Part shown: positions 9,372 to 18,206 of the stretch, one piece after another | Layout of the letters: every line of letters starts with the position of its first letter | Position numbering within the stretch: the first letter of the stretch is position 1 | Assembly: GCA_003524435.1 (NCBI GenBank) | Contig: DQHP01000027.1 | Location: 1-64,000 of the forward strand | Origin: Microbacterium sp. | GTDB taxonomy: Bacteria; Actinomycetota; Actinomycetes; Actinomycetales; Microbacteriaceae | Length of the DNA stretch: 64,000 nt | Direction of reading: 5' to 3' | Position numbers and translations under genes: made by a program | Notes under the pieces: model-generated | What the model was told of the DNA's origin: nothing | The model's database searches: none | Seen by the model: only the letters and a program-made list of their open reading frames with translations

Positions 9372-9400
9372 ACCCGCCCTCGTTTCGTTTATCGTCTCGG

Positions 9401-9997
9401 TCAGAAGCATCCCTGCGATCCGTCCGTCAGCTCCAGGCTCATGCCGTTCAGAGTGAAGACCGCGGCCTGGGTGCTCCACGCCGTCTGCTGCAGGTTCGTG
9501 ATGGAGATCGTGTCCGAGTCCTGGGCGAAGTCACCCGCAGAGCCCTTAGCTTCCGTCTGCACCGTCGATGCGTCAACACCGATACGGATGTTTCCGAAAG
9601 TCGCGTCACCCTTGAGCCCCGTCATTCCGATCTGGAGGTCTGTGGCGGTCGCTGGGTTATCTCCCCCGCCTGCTTTGATCAGCACGCCAACGGTACCCAG
9701 CGGCGTCTCACTGATCACTGACTGACACAGGTCCGTCAGCGTCGCGTCCTTGATGTTGGCGATAGCTACGGTGTGCTCTCCGCCCTCTGAGTCAGTCGCG
9801 ATACCGGCGTACTGCGAAAAACCAGTGCCGTCGAGTTGACTGGCGCCAATCTGGAACTGGCTACCGGACACGGCGAAAGATACCGGCACGGCTCCCTGAG
9901 CAACGCCGCCGAGCAGAACGCACGCCACAATTCCGACAGGCACCGCAGCAAGGGTGACCCGACCGGCGTGAGACTTAGTGAGAGACGGAAACTTCAT
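9401..9997 (-). CDS. DUF6230 family secreted protein
   Basis: Family of unknown function, sometimes mislabelled cholesterol esterase in older actinobacterial annotation. 198 residues: a basic N-terminus and hydrophobic core (TLAAVPVGIVACVLLGGVAQG, about residues 15-35) forming a signal peptide or anchor, then a beta-rich domain with the family-type ITNLQQTAWS and FTLNGMSLEL strands. Two cysteines (DLCQSV and the C-terminal GCF) could form a disulfide. An ideal AGGAGG lies 5 bases before the ATG at 9997. It is the first gene of the operon, transcribed from a promoter whose -35 lies inside the palindromic operator at 10055-10071. Confidence 0.85.
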   Translation of the reverse strand: MKFPSLTKSHAGRVTLAAVPVGIVACVLLGGVAQGAVPVSFAVSGSQFQIGASQLDGTGFSQYAGIATDSEGGEHTVAIANIKDATLTDLCQSVISETPLGTVGVLIKAGGGDNPATATDLQIGMTGLKGDATFGNIRIGVDASTVQTEAKGSAGDFAQDSDTISITNLQQTAWSTQAAVFTLNGMSLELTDGSQGCF

Positions 9998-10042
9998 CGA
10001 TCCTCCTGGTTTCGGGCTATCCCCTTCGACAGCACCTGATCG

Positions 10043-10070
10043 AGCCTAACGCTAATTGACTAACAGTCAA
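10043..10070 (-). promoter_or_regulatory. Promoter of the DUF6230 operon
   Basis: On the minus strand TTGACT (10070-10065) and TAGGCT (10048-10043) are separated by 16 bases, a good housekeeping promoter. The -35 hexamer is one arm of the palindrome at 10055-10071, so a bound repressor would exclude polymerase. Confidence 0.6.
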
Positions 10071-10071
10071 T
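10055..10071. promoter_or_regulatory. Palindromic TetR-type operator
   Basis: attgact-aac-agtcaat is a perfect 7-bp dyad with a 3-base centre, in the 112-base gap between the divergent DUF6230 operon and the tetR gene. Position and symmetry suggest it is bound by the neighbouring TetR protein, controlling both directions. Confidence 0.7.
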
Positions 10072-10097
10072 ACTGCAACCTGGTGTGTTCCGGCCGA

Positions 10098-10103
10098 TAG
10101 GCT
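10098..10103 (+). promoter_or_regulatory. Leaderless -10 element of the tetR gene
   Basis: TAGGCT is followed by 6 bases (gaccgg) and the ATG at 10110. There is no ribosome-binding site in the gap, so a leaderless transcript is predicted. Confidence 0.55.
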
Positions 10104-10109
10104 GACCGG

Positions 10110-10709
10110 ATGCCCGCACAACGCCGCCATCGCCTGACCCCGGATGAGCGACGCACGCAATTCCTGGCCCTCGGTGTGAATTTCCTCGCAGATCATCCGC
10201 TGGATGACCTCACGATCGAGGAACTCGCACGACAGGCAGGTGTGTCGCGCACACTGGTGTTCCATTACTTCGAGTCGAAGCAGGGAATGCACCGTGCAGT
10301 CGTCACCATGGCACGAGATTCCATGATCCACGCCACCGCGCCCCGACCAGAGTTACCTCCGCGTAAACGCATCGATGACACTCTGCTGCGCTTCGTAGGA
10401 TTTGTTCGCGAGCACCGCGGAACGTTCTCATCTCTTGTTCATGGCATCGCCAGTGGCGACCCCACCGTGCGCGCAGTCGTGGATGAATCGCGAGAACTCA
10501 ACGCCTCTCATCTGCGAGATGCTTTCGCCGAATTGGGAGTGCCCGTCACTCGCGCACTCGAGATCAGCCTGCGCGGGTGGGTCGCATTCGCCGAAGAAGT
10601 ACTCGTCACAACAGCAGCAGATGACCGCGCTGAAGAATCTGAGATCGTCGCATTCCTCAGTCGCACGCTCGACGGTGTAGTCACCGCAGCCCGCAACAGC
10701 ATCCTTTGA
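10110..10709 (+). CDS. TetR family regulator of the DUF6230 operon
   Basis: One-component repressor. The 199-residue protein has an N-terminal TetR helix-turn-helix (about residues 29-58: LTIEELARQAGVSRTLVFHYF) followed by an all-helical ligand domain (about 75-195) with no recognisable ligand signature. It is transcribed away from the DUF6230 operon, with a 17-bp palindrome between them, so autoregulation and repression of the envelope operon is the natural reading. The inducer is unknown. It converges on rluD with only 9 bases between the stops. Confidence 0.9.
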   Translation: MPAQRRHRLTPDERRTQFLALGVNFLADHPLDDLTIEELARQAGVSRTLVFHYFESKQGMHRAVVTMARDSMIHATAPRPELPPRKRIDDTLLRFVGFVREHRGTFSSLVHGIASGDPTVRAVVDESRELNASHLRDAFAELGVPVTRALEISLRGWVAFAEEVLVTTAADDRAEESEIVAFLSRTLDGVVTAARNSIL

Positions 10710-10718
10710 CGTCGTCGG

Positions 10719-11639
10719 TCAGTCGCCGCGCAGCGTATCCAGGGCGTGCGCAAGGTCGGCCGGGTATGGGCTCTCGTACGATACCCACTCCCCTGTCGCA
10801 GGGTGAGTGAAGGCGAGCTTGTGCGCGTGCAGCCACTGCCGGCTCAGGCCAAGTCTGGCTGAGAGCGTGGGGTCGCCCCCATACAGCGGATCGCCAACGC
10901 ACGGATGCCGGTGGGCTGCCATGTGCACGCGGATCTGATGTGTGCGGCCGGTCTCCAGATGGATTTCCAGCAACGAGGCACCTGGGAACGCCTCGAGCGT
11001 CTCGTAATGCGTCACAGAGTCTTTGCCATCAGGGATGACGGCAAATTTCCACGAGTGATTCGGATGCCGCCCGATTGGCGCTTCAATCGTGCCAGAGAGC
11101 GGGTCGGGGTGGCCCTGCACCACCGCATGGTAGATCTTCTCGACCGTGCGCTCCTTGAAGGCGCGCTTAAGCAGCGTGTATGCGGACTCGGTCTTCGCGA
11201 CCACCATCAATCCACTCGTGCCGACATCGAGGCGGTGCACGATGCCCGCACGCTCTGCTGCGCCACTCGTGGCGATGCGGAACCCCGCGCCAGCAAGCGC
11301 CCCGAGCACGGTCGGCCCTTCCCAGCCTTGCGACGGGTGAGCGGCAACCCCGGACGGTTTATTGACGACAATAATGTCGTCGTCGTCGTACATGATGCCG
11401 AGGTCAGGGACCACCACGGGCACGATCTTTGGCTCTTCCTTCGGCTGCCACTCGACGCTCAGCCAGCCGCCTGCATGCAACCGGTCTGACTTCCCCAGAG
11501 TCACACCGTTGACACTGACACCGCCCGCTTCAGCGACCTCAGCGGCGAAAGTACGTGAGAAACCAAGCATCTTCGCCAGAGCGGCGTCGACGCGCGTCCC
11601 CTCAAGCCCGTCCGGAACGGGCAGCGATCGGGACTCCAT
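10719..11639 (-). CDS. Ribosomal large subunit pseudouridine synthase, RluD type
   Basis: RluA-family enzyme isomerising uridines in 23S rRNA. 306 residues: an N-terminal S4 RNA-binding domain (about 17-75, [11 protein letters not shown] to [14 protein letters not shown]) and the catalytic domain with Asp138 in [24 protein letters not shown] and GDPLYGG are further family motifs. The ATG shares one base with the TGA of lspA (TGATG), so the two are translationally coupled, as usual for lspA-rluD pairs. Without modification-site data the exact uridine targets cannot be named, so I leave the symbol blank. Confidence 0.92.
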   Translation of the reverse strand: MESRSLPVPDGLEGTRVDAALAKMLGFSRTFAAEVAEAGGVSVNGVTLGKSDRLHAGGWLSVEWQPKEEPKIVPVVVPDLGIMYDDDDIIVVNKPSGVAAHPSQGWEGPTVLGALAGAGFRIATSGAAERAGIVHRLDVGTSGLMVVAKTESAYTLLKRAFKERTVEKIYHAVVQGHPDPLSGTIEAPIGRHPNHSWKFAVIPDGKDSVTHYETLEAFPGASLLEIHLETGRTHQIRVHMAAHRHPCVGDPLYGGDPTLSARLGLSRQWLHAHKLAFTHPATGEWVSYESPYPADLAHALDTLRGD

Positions 11640-12229
11640 CAGGCTTTCTCCGGCCCCGCGTCGACAGCGTCTGCATCCACAGCAGACTCAGCATCCGCCT
11701 CATCGGCGTCAACGTGGTCCTTCTCGCGCGTCCCGTCGAAACGGAGGCCGAGTACCACCAGCAGCGCGACTGAGATCATGCCACATACGATGAAAATATC
11801 CGCGACATTGAAAATCGCCGGCATCATCCACGGCATTGAAATCATGTCGACGACATGACCAACTCCGAATCCGGGGTCACGGAGCAGACGATCTGTCAGG
11901 TTACCGAGCACTCCACCCAGCAGGCACCCGAGCACAACAGCCCACAGCCTCGAGCGAAGCCCGAACGCCTTCCAGATGATGATGCTGGCGACAACTGCGA
12001 GAGCGATCGTAAAGATCCACGTGACCTCGCTCCCCAGCGAGAACGCAGCGCCGGGATTGCGCACGTAATACCACTGCAGAAACTCGCCCAAAACTGGTAC
12101 CGGCTCATGCAACGGCAGGTTCTCAATAGTGAGATGCTTCACAAACTGGTCGGCGGCCAGCACCACAACCGCGAGAACCGCGACGATGATGCCAGCCGCC
12201 GACCGACGAATCTGGCTACGTCCTGACAA
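11639..12229 (-). CDS. lspA: Lipoprotein signal peptidase II
   Basis: Aspartyl protease of the membrane that removes signal peptides from diacylglyceryl-modified prolipoproteins. 196 residues with four transmembrane helices and the catalytic aspartates Asp113 (GNLTDRL) and Asp144 (FNVADIF). The extra C-terminal tail (about 165-196) is rich in Asp, Glu and Ala, longer than in many LspA. The only reasonable start is the TTG at 12229, with AGGA 7 bases upstream, 9 bases after the wag31 stop and in the same frame. This TTG lies in the loop of a perfect 8-bp hairpin, so translation may be regulated or coupled to wag31. Confidence 0.93.
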   Translation of the reverse strand: MSGRSQIRRSAAGIIVAVLAVVVLAADQFVKHLTIENLPLHEPVPVLGEFLQWYYVRNPGAAFSLGSEVTWIFTIALAVVASIIIWKAFGLRSRLWAVVLGCLLGGVLGNLTDRLLRDPGFGVGHVVDMISMPWMMPAIFNVADIFIVCGMISVALLVVLGLRFDGTREKDHVDADEADAESAVDADAVDAGPEKA

Positions 12230-12237
12230 CAGGACGT
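12218..12237 (-). promoter_or_regulatory. Hairpin enclosing the lspA start codon
   Basis: On the mRNA strand ACGTCCTG is followed by TTGT and CAGGACGT, a perfect 8-bp stem with a 4-base loop. The loop contains the TTG initiation codon, and the stem takes up the end of the AGGA ribosome-binding site. It begins directly after the wag31 stop. Confidence 0.65.
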
Positions 12238-12238
12238 C

Positions 12239-12880
12239 CTACAGGCCGATAGCGGAAACCGGAGTCGAGTCTGTCGAAGTCGACTTCTCGTCCAGATCGC
12301 GCAGCTGGCCCTCGATGTAGCCACGCAACTGCGTGCGGTAGTCACGCTCGAAGTTGCGAAGTTCGGTGATGCGAGCCTCGAGCGTGTTGCGCTCGCGCTC
12401 AAGACGAGCCGTCTCTTCGCGCTGCTTGGACTGAGCCTCGGTGCGAATACGGTCAACCTCGGTCTGCGCTTCGGAGATGAGCTGGTTCTTCTTCGTCTCA
12501 CCCTCAGCGACGTGCTCGTCGTGCAGGCGCTGGGCCAGCTCGATGATGCCGGCGGTGGCGCCGGTCGACGCTGCCGCGGCTGGCGGAGCTGTCTCGACGA
12601 CAGGAGCTGCCTCTGGCGCCGGCTCAGAAGCGGCAACGGGTGCAGGCACTTCGTCAACGACTGCGGGAGCCTCTACCGCAGCGGCCGGGGCTGCTGCGGG
12701 GGTCTCACCCGACTCGTAGGCTGCGAGCTTGGTCTTCAGCTCTGCGTTCTCTTCGAGGGCCTTACGCCACTCAACAACGATCTCGTCGAGGAAGTCATCA
12801 ACCTCGTCCGGATCAAAGCCGTCCTTGAAACGGACGTGCTGGAACTGCTTGGTGACGACGTCATCCGGGGTCAGTGCCAT
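12239..12880 (-). CDS. wag31: DivIVA/Wag31 polar growth scaffold
   Basis: Coiled-coil scaffold that marks cell poles and division sites by sensing membrane curvature and organises peptidoglycan synthesis. 213 residues: the DivIVA N-terminal membrane-binding domain (residues 1-60, MALTPDDVVTKQFQ and GFDPDEVDDFLDEI), an Ala/Pro/Glu linker (about 70-125), and a long C-terminal coiled coil. The ATG at 12880 is chosen because the family starts exactly there; GAGGAG lies 8 bases upstream. The longer frame to 12928 is not supported. A -10-like TATGAT about 100 bases upstream suggests its own promoter besides dcw readthrough. Confidence 0.95.
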   Translation of the reverse strand: MALTPDDVVTKQFQHVRFKDGFDPDEVDDFLDEIVVEWRKALEENAELKTKLAAYESGETPAAAPAAAVEAPAVVDEVPAPVAASEPAPEAAPVVETAPPAAAASTGATAGIIELAQRLHDEHVAEGETKKNQLISEAQTEVDRIRTEAQSKQREETARLERERNTLEARITELRNFERDYRTQLRGYIEGQLRDLDEKSTSTDSTPVSAIGL

Positions 12881-12976
12881 TATTTCGGCTCCTCTTTCGA
12901 TGAGTTCTGTTGCCAGTGACTGAAGCATGGCTCGGTATTGATCCGGCGCGTACCCGGGGCGCGCACCATCGGAGTA

Positions 12977-12982
12977 ATCATA
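12977..12982 (-). promoter_or_regulatory. Possible -10 of wag31
   Basis: TATGAT on the minus strand in the 117-base gap between yggT and wag31. TTGACC lies upstream but only 13 bases away, so the -35 is unclear. The gap, longer than most in this cluster, supports a separate promoter. Confidence 0.35.
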
Positions 12983-12997
12983 GTCCCCGAGTCTGGG

Positions 12998-13297
12998 TCA
13001 AATGAAAGAACGCACAATTGACATCAGAATCAGCACCGCCAACATCGTGAATGTAAACCCGAAATCCAGCGACAAAGTCCCGATGCGCAGCGGAGGAATG
13101 AAACGTCGGAAGAACTTAATCGGAGGGTCCGTCACGGTGTAGACGACCTCAGCGGCGATAAGCCCGCCACCTTTGGGTCGCCATTGCCTGTTGAACAGCG
13201 GTATGTAGTCGAGGACAAGTCGCGCGAAAAGTACAAGAATATAGATCAGCAGGATCAGATGAATGATCGACGCGATCACTGAGACAAGTGTTCCCAC
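12998..13297 (-). CDS. YggT family membrane protein
   Basis: Small conserved membrane protein of the division cluster, exact role unknown. 99 residues with two hydrophobic segments: VIASIIHLILLIYILVLFARLVLDYIP near the N-terminus and LDFGFTFTMLAVLILMSIV at the C-terminus, joined by the conserved VYTVTDPPIKFFRRFIPP. The start is the GTG at 13297, three bases after the sepF stop. The position between sepF and wag31 is the standard actinobacterial order. Confidence 0.9.
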   Translation of the reverse strand: MGTLVSVIASIIHLILLIYILVLFARLVLDYIPLFNRQWRPKGGGLIAAEVVYTVTDPPIKFFRRFIPPLRIGTLSLDFGFTFTMLAVLILMSIVRSFI

Positions 13298-13300
13298 GAC

Positions 13301-13780
13301 TCAGGACTGGTCGAAGCCCGCAGACTCCGAGTCTGCGTGCGCGATGCCCCCGTGCCCTGAAATGGCGATGTTTTCCGGCGAAAGCAGGAACACCTTGCTG
13401 GTGACTCGCTCGATACGACCGTAGAGGCCGAGCGAGAGCCCGCTGGCGAAATCAATCAGACGGCGCGCGTCAGCGTCACTCATCTGCGAAAGATTGATGA
13501 TCACCGGAACGCCCTCACGGAAGCTCTCTGCGATCAGCTGCGCGTCGCGATACTGCTTCGGGTGCACAGTGAGAATCTCGTTGACGGTACCAGCGGACGG
13601 CTGGCGAACGGCAACCGGGCGCCGAAGCGGCGTCACGGGCGCAGGAGCGGCCTCTTCCTGGTCACGATCGCGGTCGCGGTGTACACGAGCGGGGGCCGCC
13701 GCGGCAGCCTGCTCTTCGTAGGCTTCTTCCTCATCGGCGAGGCCCAGATACACCATGGTCTTCTTGAGCGGGTTTCCCAT
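13301..13780 (-). CDS. sepF: Cell division protein SepF
   Basis: Membrane anchor for the FtsZ ring in bacteria without FtsA; binds FtsZ and lipid bilayers. 159 residues: an N-terminal amphipathic membrane-targeting helix ([17 protein letters not shown]), an Ala/Arg/Asp-rich linker (about 20-65), then the SepF core (about 68-145) with [28 protein letters not shown] and DFASGLSLG. No ftsA is present in the cluster, which fits SepF as the only anchor. It lies between yggS and yggT. Confidence 0.95.
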   Translation of the reverse strand: MGNPLKKTMVYLGLADEEEAYEEQAAAAAPARVHRDRDRDQEEAAPAPVTPLRRPVAVRQPSAGTVNEILTVHPKQYRDAQLIAESFREGVPVIINLSQMSDADARRLIDFASGLSLGLYGRIERVTSKVFLLSPENIAISGHGGIAHADSESAGFDQS

Positions 13781-13820
13781 CGTGTCCTCCGTGTTCGACG
13801 TGGGCTGATCTATTTCGAGG

Positions 13821-14519
13821 TTAACCCCGGTCAGGCCGGGGTCCGGTGATTGCGGAGCCGATCCGCAGGTGTGTCGCGCCTGCGGAAATCGCCTCAGCGA
13901 AGTCGCCGGTCATGCCGGCGGAAATCCAGGTGGCATCCGAGGCGATCCCGCGGATGCGGTCTGCTATTCCACGCAGACGGGTGAAAGCGGACGCCGGTCC
14001 TTCATCGAGCGGGGCAACGCCCATGACTCCACGCAGCCGCAGAGACGGCAAAGTGAGGATGTGTTCGGCAAGCTGCTCAGCATCGGCCGGCGCGACGCCG
14101 CCGCGGCCGACTTCGTCGGTGAGATTGATCTGGACGAGCACGTCCAGTGGGCCGCCAGCCCCGGAGGCTGGGTCTTGTGCAGCCCGATCGAGCGAGTTTG
14201 CCAGCTTCATGCGGTCAACGGAGTGGACAGCATCAGCGCTTCGCCGGATCGCGGATGCTTTGTTCGTCTGAGCCTGCCCGATAAAGTGCCAGCGAAGGCC
14301 TTCCAGAGCGCCTACCTCATCGGCTTTGGCCGAGAACTCTTGTTGGCGGTTCTCGCCGACGTCGCGCACGCCGAGCGCATACAGGTCTCGAACGAGGGAT
14401 GCCGGATGAAATTTCGTCACCACGGTGCGGGTGATTTCCGCGGCATCCCTTCCCGCTGAGCGCGCAGCGTCTGCAATCTGAGAATCGATCGCAGACAGCC
14501 GCGCCGCAAGGTCTTCCAT
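13821..14519 (-). CDS. YggS/YlmE family PLP-binding protein
   Basis: Pyridoxal-phosphate homeostasis protein of the PROSC family, a PLP-carrying TIM barrel without known catalytic activity. 232 residues; the PLP lysine is Lys36 in TVVTKFHPA, followed by [33 protein letters not shown] and the phosphate-binding end [30 protein letters not shown] precedes the ATG. In many actinobacteria pgeF lies between this gene and ftsZ; here only 29 bases separate them, so pgeF is absent from the cluster. Confidence 0.92.
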   Translation of the reverse strand: MEDLAARLSAIDSQIADAARSAGRDAAEITRTVVTKFHPASLVRDLYALGVRDVGENRQQEFSAKADEVGALEGLRWHFIGQAQTNKASAIRRSADAVHSVDRMKLANSLDRAAQDPASGAGGPLDVLVQINLTDEVGRGGVAPADAEQLAEHILTLPSLRLRGVMGVAPLDEGPASAFTRLRGIADRIRGIASDATWISAGMTGDFAEAISAGATHLRIGSAITGPRPDRG

Positions 14520-14548
14520 TACGCTCCCTGAGTCTTTCGAACGGTCCC

Positions 14549-15691
14549 CTACTTCAGGAATTCAGGGATGTCGATGTCGTCATCAGCGAATGCCGGCTCC
14601 AGGCTGGTCGCGGCAACGCGAGACGCGGGCTGAGTAGCGCTCGGCTCGGCAGCAGGCTTTTCTGAGGCATCTGAGAGAGAAACCTCCGGCAGAGTGCTCG
14701 CCGCGGGGCGCGAGACAACCATCGGGTCCAGCCGCAGTGACGGCTCTCCCCCATCGAATCCTGCGGCAATCACCGTGACACGGACCTCGTCGCCGAGAGT
14801 GTCGTCAATGACGGTACCGAAGATGATGTTGGCCTCGGGGTGGGCAGCTTCCTTGACCAGGTCTGCGGCGTCGTGAATCTCGAAGATTCCCAGATTCGAG
14901 CCACCCTGGATCGACAGCAGCACGCCGTGCGCACCTTCAATCGATGCTTCAAGCAACGGGGATTCGACCGCAAGTTCGGCAGCTTTAATCGCACGGTCAG
15001 CGCCGCGAGCGGAACCGATGCCCATAAGCGCGGATCCTGCCCCCTGCATAACCGACTTGACGTCAGCAAAGTCGAGGTTGATGAGGCCAGGCGTGGTGAT
15101 GAGGTCGGTGATGCCCTGCACGCCAGCGAGAAGCACCTGGTCTGCAGTGGCAAACGCCTCAATCATCGAGATGCCGCGGTCGCTGATCTCCAGCAAGCGG
15201 TCATTCGGAACCACGATGAGGGTGTCGACCTCTTCCTTCAGCTGAGCAACGCCCTCTTCGGCCTGGCTCTGACGACGGCGACCTTCAAAGGAGAACGGCT
15301 TCGTGACAACACCGATGGTCAGTGCGCCGATCGACTTCGCGATGCGCGCGACAACGGGTGCTCCACCCGTGCCGGTGCCACCGCCCTCACCTGCGGTGAC
15401 GAAGACCATGTCGGCACCGGCGAGGGCCTGTTCGATCTCTTCGGCGTGGTCTTCTGCTGCACGGCGCCCGACCTCGGGGTCAGCGCCAGCGCCGAGTCCA
15501 CGAGTGAGCTCGCGGCCCACATCAAGCTTGACGTCAGCGTCGCTCATCAGCAACGCCTGCGCGTCAGTGTTGACCGCGATGAATTCGACACCTCGCAGAC
15601 CGAGATCGATCATGCGGTTCACGGCGTTGACGCCGCCACCGCCGACGCCGACGACCTTGATCACGGCGAGGTAGTTCTGGTTGTGGCTCAT
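14549..15691 (-). CDS. ftsZ: Cell division GTPase FtsZ
   Basis: Tubulin-like GTPase that forms the division ring. 380 residues: N-terminal [22 protein letters not shown], the GTP tubulin signature [12 protein letters not shown], the T7 loop [11 protein letters not shown], a variable Pro/Ala/Ser linker (about 318-365), and the C-terminal peptide [10 protein letters not shown] that SepF and others bind. GGAGG lies 6 bases before the ATG. The 190-base gap to ftsQ is the longest inside the dcw run and holds a dyad and a hairpin, so ftsZ probably has its own promoter. Confidence 0.98.
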   Translation of the reverse strand: MSHNQNYLAVIKVVGVGGGGVNAVNRMIDLGLRGVEFIAVNTDAQALLMSDADVKLDVGRELTRGLGAGADPEVGRRAAEDHAEEIEQALAGADMVFVTAGEGGGTGTGGAPVVARIAKSIGALTIGVVTKPFSFEGRRRQSQAEEGVAQLKEEVDTLIVVPNDRLLEISDRGISMIEAFATADQVLLAGVQGITDLITTPGLINLDFADVKSVMQGAGSALMGIGSARGADRAIKAAELAVESPLLEASIEGAHGVLLSIQGGSNLGIFEIHDAADLVKEAAHPEANIIFGTVIDDTLGDEVRVTVIAAGFDGGEPSLRLDPMVVSRPAASTLPEVSLSDASEKPAAEPSATQPASRVAATSLEPAFADDDIDIPEFLK

Positions 15692-15733
15692 GGCCGGCCT
15701 CCGATATTTCGAGCCTGGAAACGAATGTGAACC

Positions 15734-15756
15734 TTAAACCTCAACTAGAGGTGTAA
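15734..15756. promoter_or_regulatory. Dyad upstream of ftsZ
   Basis: TTAAACCTC-aacta-GAGGTGTAA is a 9-bp inverted repeat with one mismatch, 43-65 bases before the ftsZ ATG. It could bind a dimeric regulator in the ftsZ promoter or leader. No known regulator motif is recognised. Confidence 0.5.
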
Positions 15757-15815
15757 AGTATTTCCCGGTATTGCGTTCTCTTATCTGAAGGTATGCGGGT
15801 TCTGCAGACGCGGGC

Positions 15816-15839
15816 GCAGCGACACGGGCGTGTCGCTGC
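15816..15839. terminator. Hairpin in the ftsQ-ftsZ gap
   Basis: gcagcgacac-gggc-gtgtcgctgc forms a perfect 10-bp stem with a 4-base loop, 43 bases after the ftsQ stop. There is no T-tract on the minus strand, so it may be an attenuator, an mRNA-processing site or a weak terminator separating ftsQ from ftsZ. Confidence 0.5.
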
Positions 15840-15881
15840 TTTGCCGTGCATTAACGGCGTGGTCGCTGTTACCGACCAATC

Positions 15882-16790
15882 TCACCCGGCAACAACAACC
15901 TCGGGCGAGGACACATCGAGCGAGCGTGCATTCGGGTTGGTCGCCATCGCGCTGCTGAGCACTCGAGCTTTCTCGGCGGAGAGCTCCGCGTTGCCCCACA
16001 CCACTGTGAGCCCGCTAGAAAGCTTCAGTGTCACGTCATCCAGTGTCGTCGCCGAGACCTCAGCGACGACAGAGCGCACATCCGCAGGCAGTGACCGAAC
16101 GACGAGCCCCACTGATTCAAACGCGTCCGACTCGGCCCCTCCCGCAACGTTGATCAGCGGCTGACCTTCGGGTTGCGTTGGCGTGGTGGCCAGCGCGACT
16201 CCTGCGGCATCAACGAGCGTGAATCCCGCTCCCGATTCCAACACGCCAATCGGAGTGCGCTCCACGATTCGCACGGCCAATTCATGCGGCGGCTTCGCCT
16301 CGAGAGCGTAGGTTTCGATCAGTGGGAACGCGATCAGCGCGGCCTTAATTTCACTTTCATCGACAAGTGCGAGTGGTGTGCCGATCTGGTCAGCAAGTGC
16401 CGTTTCCAACGCGACAGGATCGAGTGTCGATGCTCCGACGATAGTGATCTTCTCGACAGCGAACAACGGGCTATATGCCGCCGCAACGCTGCCGCCGATG
16501 AGAAGCACCACAGCCCCGAGCGCACCGAGCCACACCAGTCTGCGGCGACGCGAACGCTGCGTGAACCGACGGATCTCTGCACGCAGCGCCTTCCGTCGCG
16601 CGCGGGCCGCTCGCCAGACATCGCGCGTAGTGAGATCGCCTGCGACTTCTTCGTCTGGAGCATCCAGCACCGCGGCGCTGTCTGTTTCTTCAACCGGTAT
16701 CGCACGCTCATCTTTCGCCCGGCGGGAGGCGGCCGGTGCAGGCTTCGCCTCCTTTTCCGGCGAAGTCGGAAGCGGCGGCGGACGACGCAT
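15882..16790 (-). CDS. ftsQ: Cell division protein FtsQ
   Basis: Bitopic membrane protein that recruits FtsB/FtsL and divisome enzymes. 302 residues: a long basic cytoplasmic N-terminus (1-83, Pro/Arg/Ala-rich), one transmembrane helix (about 85-107, LVWLGALGAVVLLIGGSV), a POTRA domain (about 110-180, starting FAVEKITIVGASTLDPVALE) and the beta domain ending with VVWGNAELSAEKARVLSSAM. It is three bases downstream of murC. The FtsQ-type conserved GVLESGAGFTLVDAAGVAL is visible. Confidence 0.92.
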   Translation of the reverse strand: MRRPPPLPTSPEKEAKPAPAASRRAKDERAIPVEETDSAAVLDAPDEEVAGDLTTRDVWRAARARRKALRAEIRRFTQRSRRRRLVWLGALGAVVLLIGGSVAAAYSPLFAVEKITIVGASTLDPVALETALADQIGTPLALVDESEIKAALIAFPLIETYALEAKPPHELAVRIVERTPIGVLESGAGFTLVDAAGVALATTPTQPEGQPLINVAGGAESDAFESVGLVVRSLPADVRSVVAEVSATTLDDVTLKLSSGLTVVWGNAELSAEKARVLSSAMATNPNARSLDVSSPEVVVAG

Positions 16791-16793
16791 CTC

Positions 16794-18194
16794 TTAGACC
16801 CCGGTCGCCCGACGCAGCGACTCAAGCACCTGCGGGATGATCAAGTTAACGTTGCCGCACCCCAGCGTGATCACGTAGTCGCCGTCACGAGCGACAGTCG
16901 CGGTGTAATCGGCGGCGGCCTGCCAGTCGGCGACGAAATGTACGTTGCTCTGATCGTCAAAAGCATTGCTGACCAGTTCACCAGTGACTCCGGGCACCGG
17001 GTCTTCACGAGCACCGTAGACATCGAGCATGACGGTGTGGTCGGCGTACTTCTCAAGCACCTCGGCGAACTCACGGAACATCTGCTGGGTGCGCGAGTAG
17101 GTATGTGGCTGCTGAATGGCAATGATGCGACCTGTGCCGACAACGCTTCGCGCGGTCTTCAGCGCTGCCTCCACCTCGGTGGGGTGATGTGCATAGTCGT
17201 CGAAGACACTGACACCGTGCTCGGTACCGTGCAGTTCGAAGCGACGCACTGTTCCGGCGAACGCCTCAACGGCGTGCACCGCTGCGGTGAGGTCGTGACC
17301 GAGTAGGAGAAGCACCGCGACGGCTCCCGCCGCGTTGATCGCGTTGTGTACGCCAGGCACCATCATCTGCATTCGCGCGCTTTCGCCGCGGTATGTCAGG
17401 GTCGCCGCCACAGGTCCGTCTGTAGGGATATCCGTCAGGCGGACATCGGCATCGTGTGCCATTCCAAAACTAAAGACGCTCTGATGTGAGAGCCCCGCGC
17501 GCACGCGCAACGCGCCTGGGTCGTCGCTGGAGATAACGACGGCCTCGCTCGCACGGTCAGCGAAATGGACAAAAGCGTCGTGAAATGCTTCATCTGAACC
17601 GAAATGATCAAGGTGATCAGGGTCAACATTCGTAATCAGCGCAATAGCCGTGTCGTAGAGCAAGAACGTGCCGTCAGACTCGTCTGCTTCGACAATGAAC
17701 AGCTCATCGGTACCTGATGCGCTCGAGGCGTCAAGCAGCTCGATCACACCGCCGTTGACAAAGCTCGGGTCAGCGCCGAGGGCCTGGAGCGCCGTGACGA
17801 TCATTCCGGTCGACGTCGTTTTGCCATGGGCTCCGGCGACAGACACCAGCCGGCGTCCGCCGATAAGCCAGTGCAACGCCTGCGAGCGGTGAATGACGTG
17901 GAGGCCTCGTTCTTTCGCGGTGACGAATTCGGGGTTTTCTGGCCAGATCGCTCCGGTATGCACCACGGTGTCTGCATCTCCCAGATGCGATGCGTCGTGG
18001 CCCACGTGAACGGTTGCTCCGGCGGCAGCGAGGCTTCGCAGATTGTCGCTGTCTGCGCGATCGGATCCAGAAACTCGGATCCCCGCGTCGAGGAACATCT
18101 TCGCGAGTCCGCTCATGCCCGAGCCACCGATCCCAATGAAGTGGGCGGCAGTGATGGACTCCGGAATCGGGAGGGAAAGGTCAGGTCTGATCAT
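16794..18194 (-). CDS. murC: UDP-N-acetylmuramate--L-alanine ligase
   Basis: Adds the first amino acid to UDP-MurNAc using ATP; cytoplasmic peptidoglycan precursor synthesis. 466 residues: the UDP-binding Rossmann motif [14 protein letters not shown] (residues 18-31), the ATP P-loop GAHGKTTS (121-128), [11 protein letters not shown] and the C-terminal motif [10 protein letters not shown] with the catalytic histidines. Organisms with B-type wall can use glycine or serine at this position, so the amino acid is not certain from sequence. It is 12 bases after murG. Confidence 0.96.
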   Translation of the reverse strand: MIRPDLSLPIPESITAAHFIGIGGSGMSGLAKMFLDAGIRVSGSDRADSDNLRSLAAAGATVHVGHDASHLGDADTVVHTGAIWPENPEFVTAKERGLHVIHRSQALHWLIGGRRLVSVAGAHGKTTSTGMIVTALQALGADPSFVNGGVIELLDASSASGTDELFIVEADESDGTFLLYDTAIALITNVDPDHLDHFGSDEAFHDAFVHFADRASEAVVISSDDPGALRVRAGLSHQSVFSFGMAHDADVRLTDIPTDGPVAATLTYRGESARMQMMVPGVHNAINAAGAVAVLLLLGHDLTAAVHAVEAFAGTVRRFELHGTEHGVSVFDDYAHHPTEVEAALKTARSVVGTGRIIAIQQPHTYSRTQQMFREFAEVLEKYADHTVMLDVYGAREDPVPGVTGELVSNAFDDQSNVHFVADWQAAADYTATVARDGDYVITLGCGNVNLIIPQVLESLRRATGV

Positions 18195-18206
18195 GTCTCC
18201 TCCATC

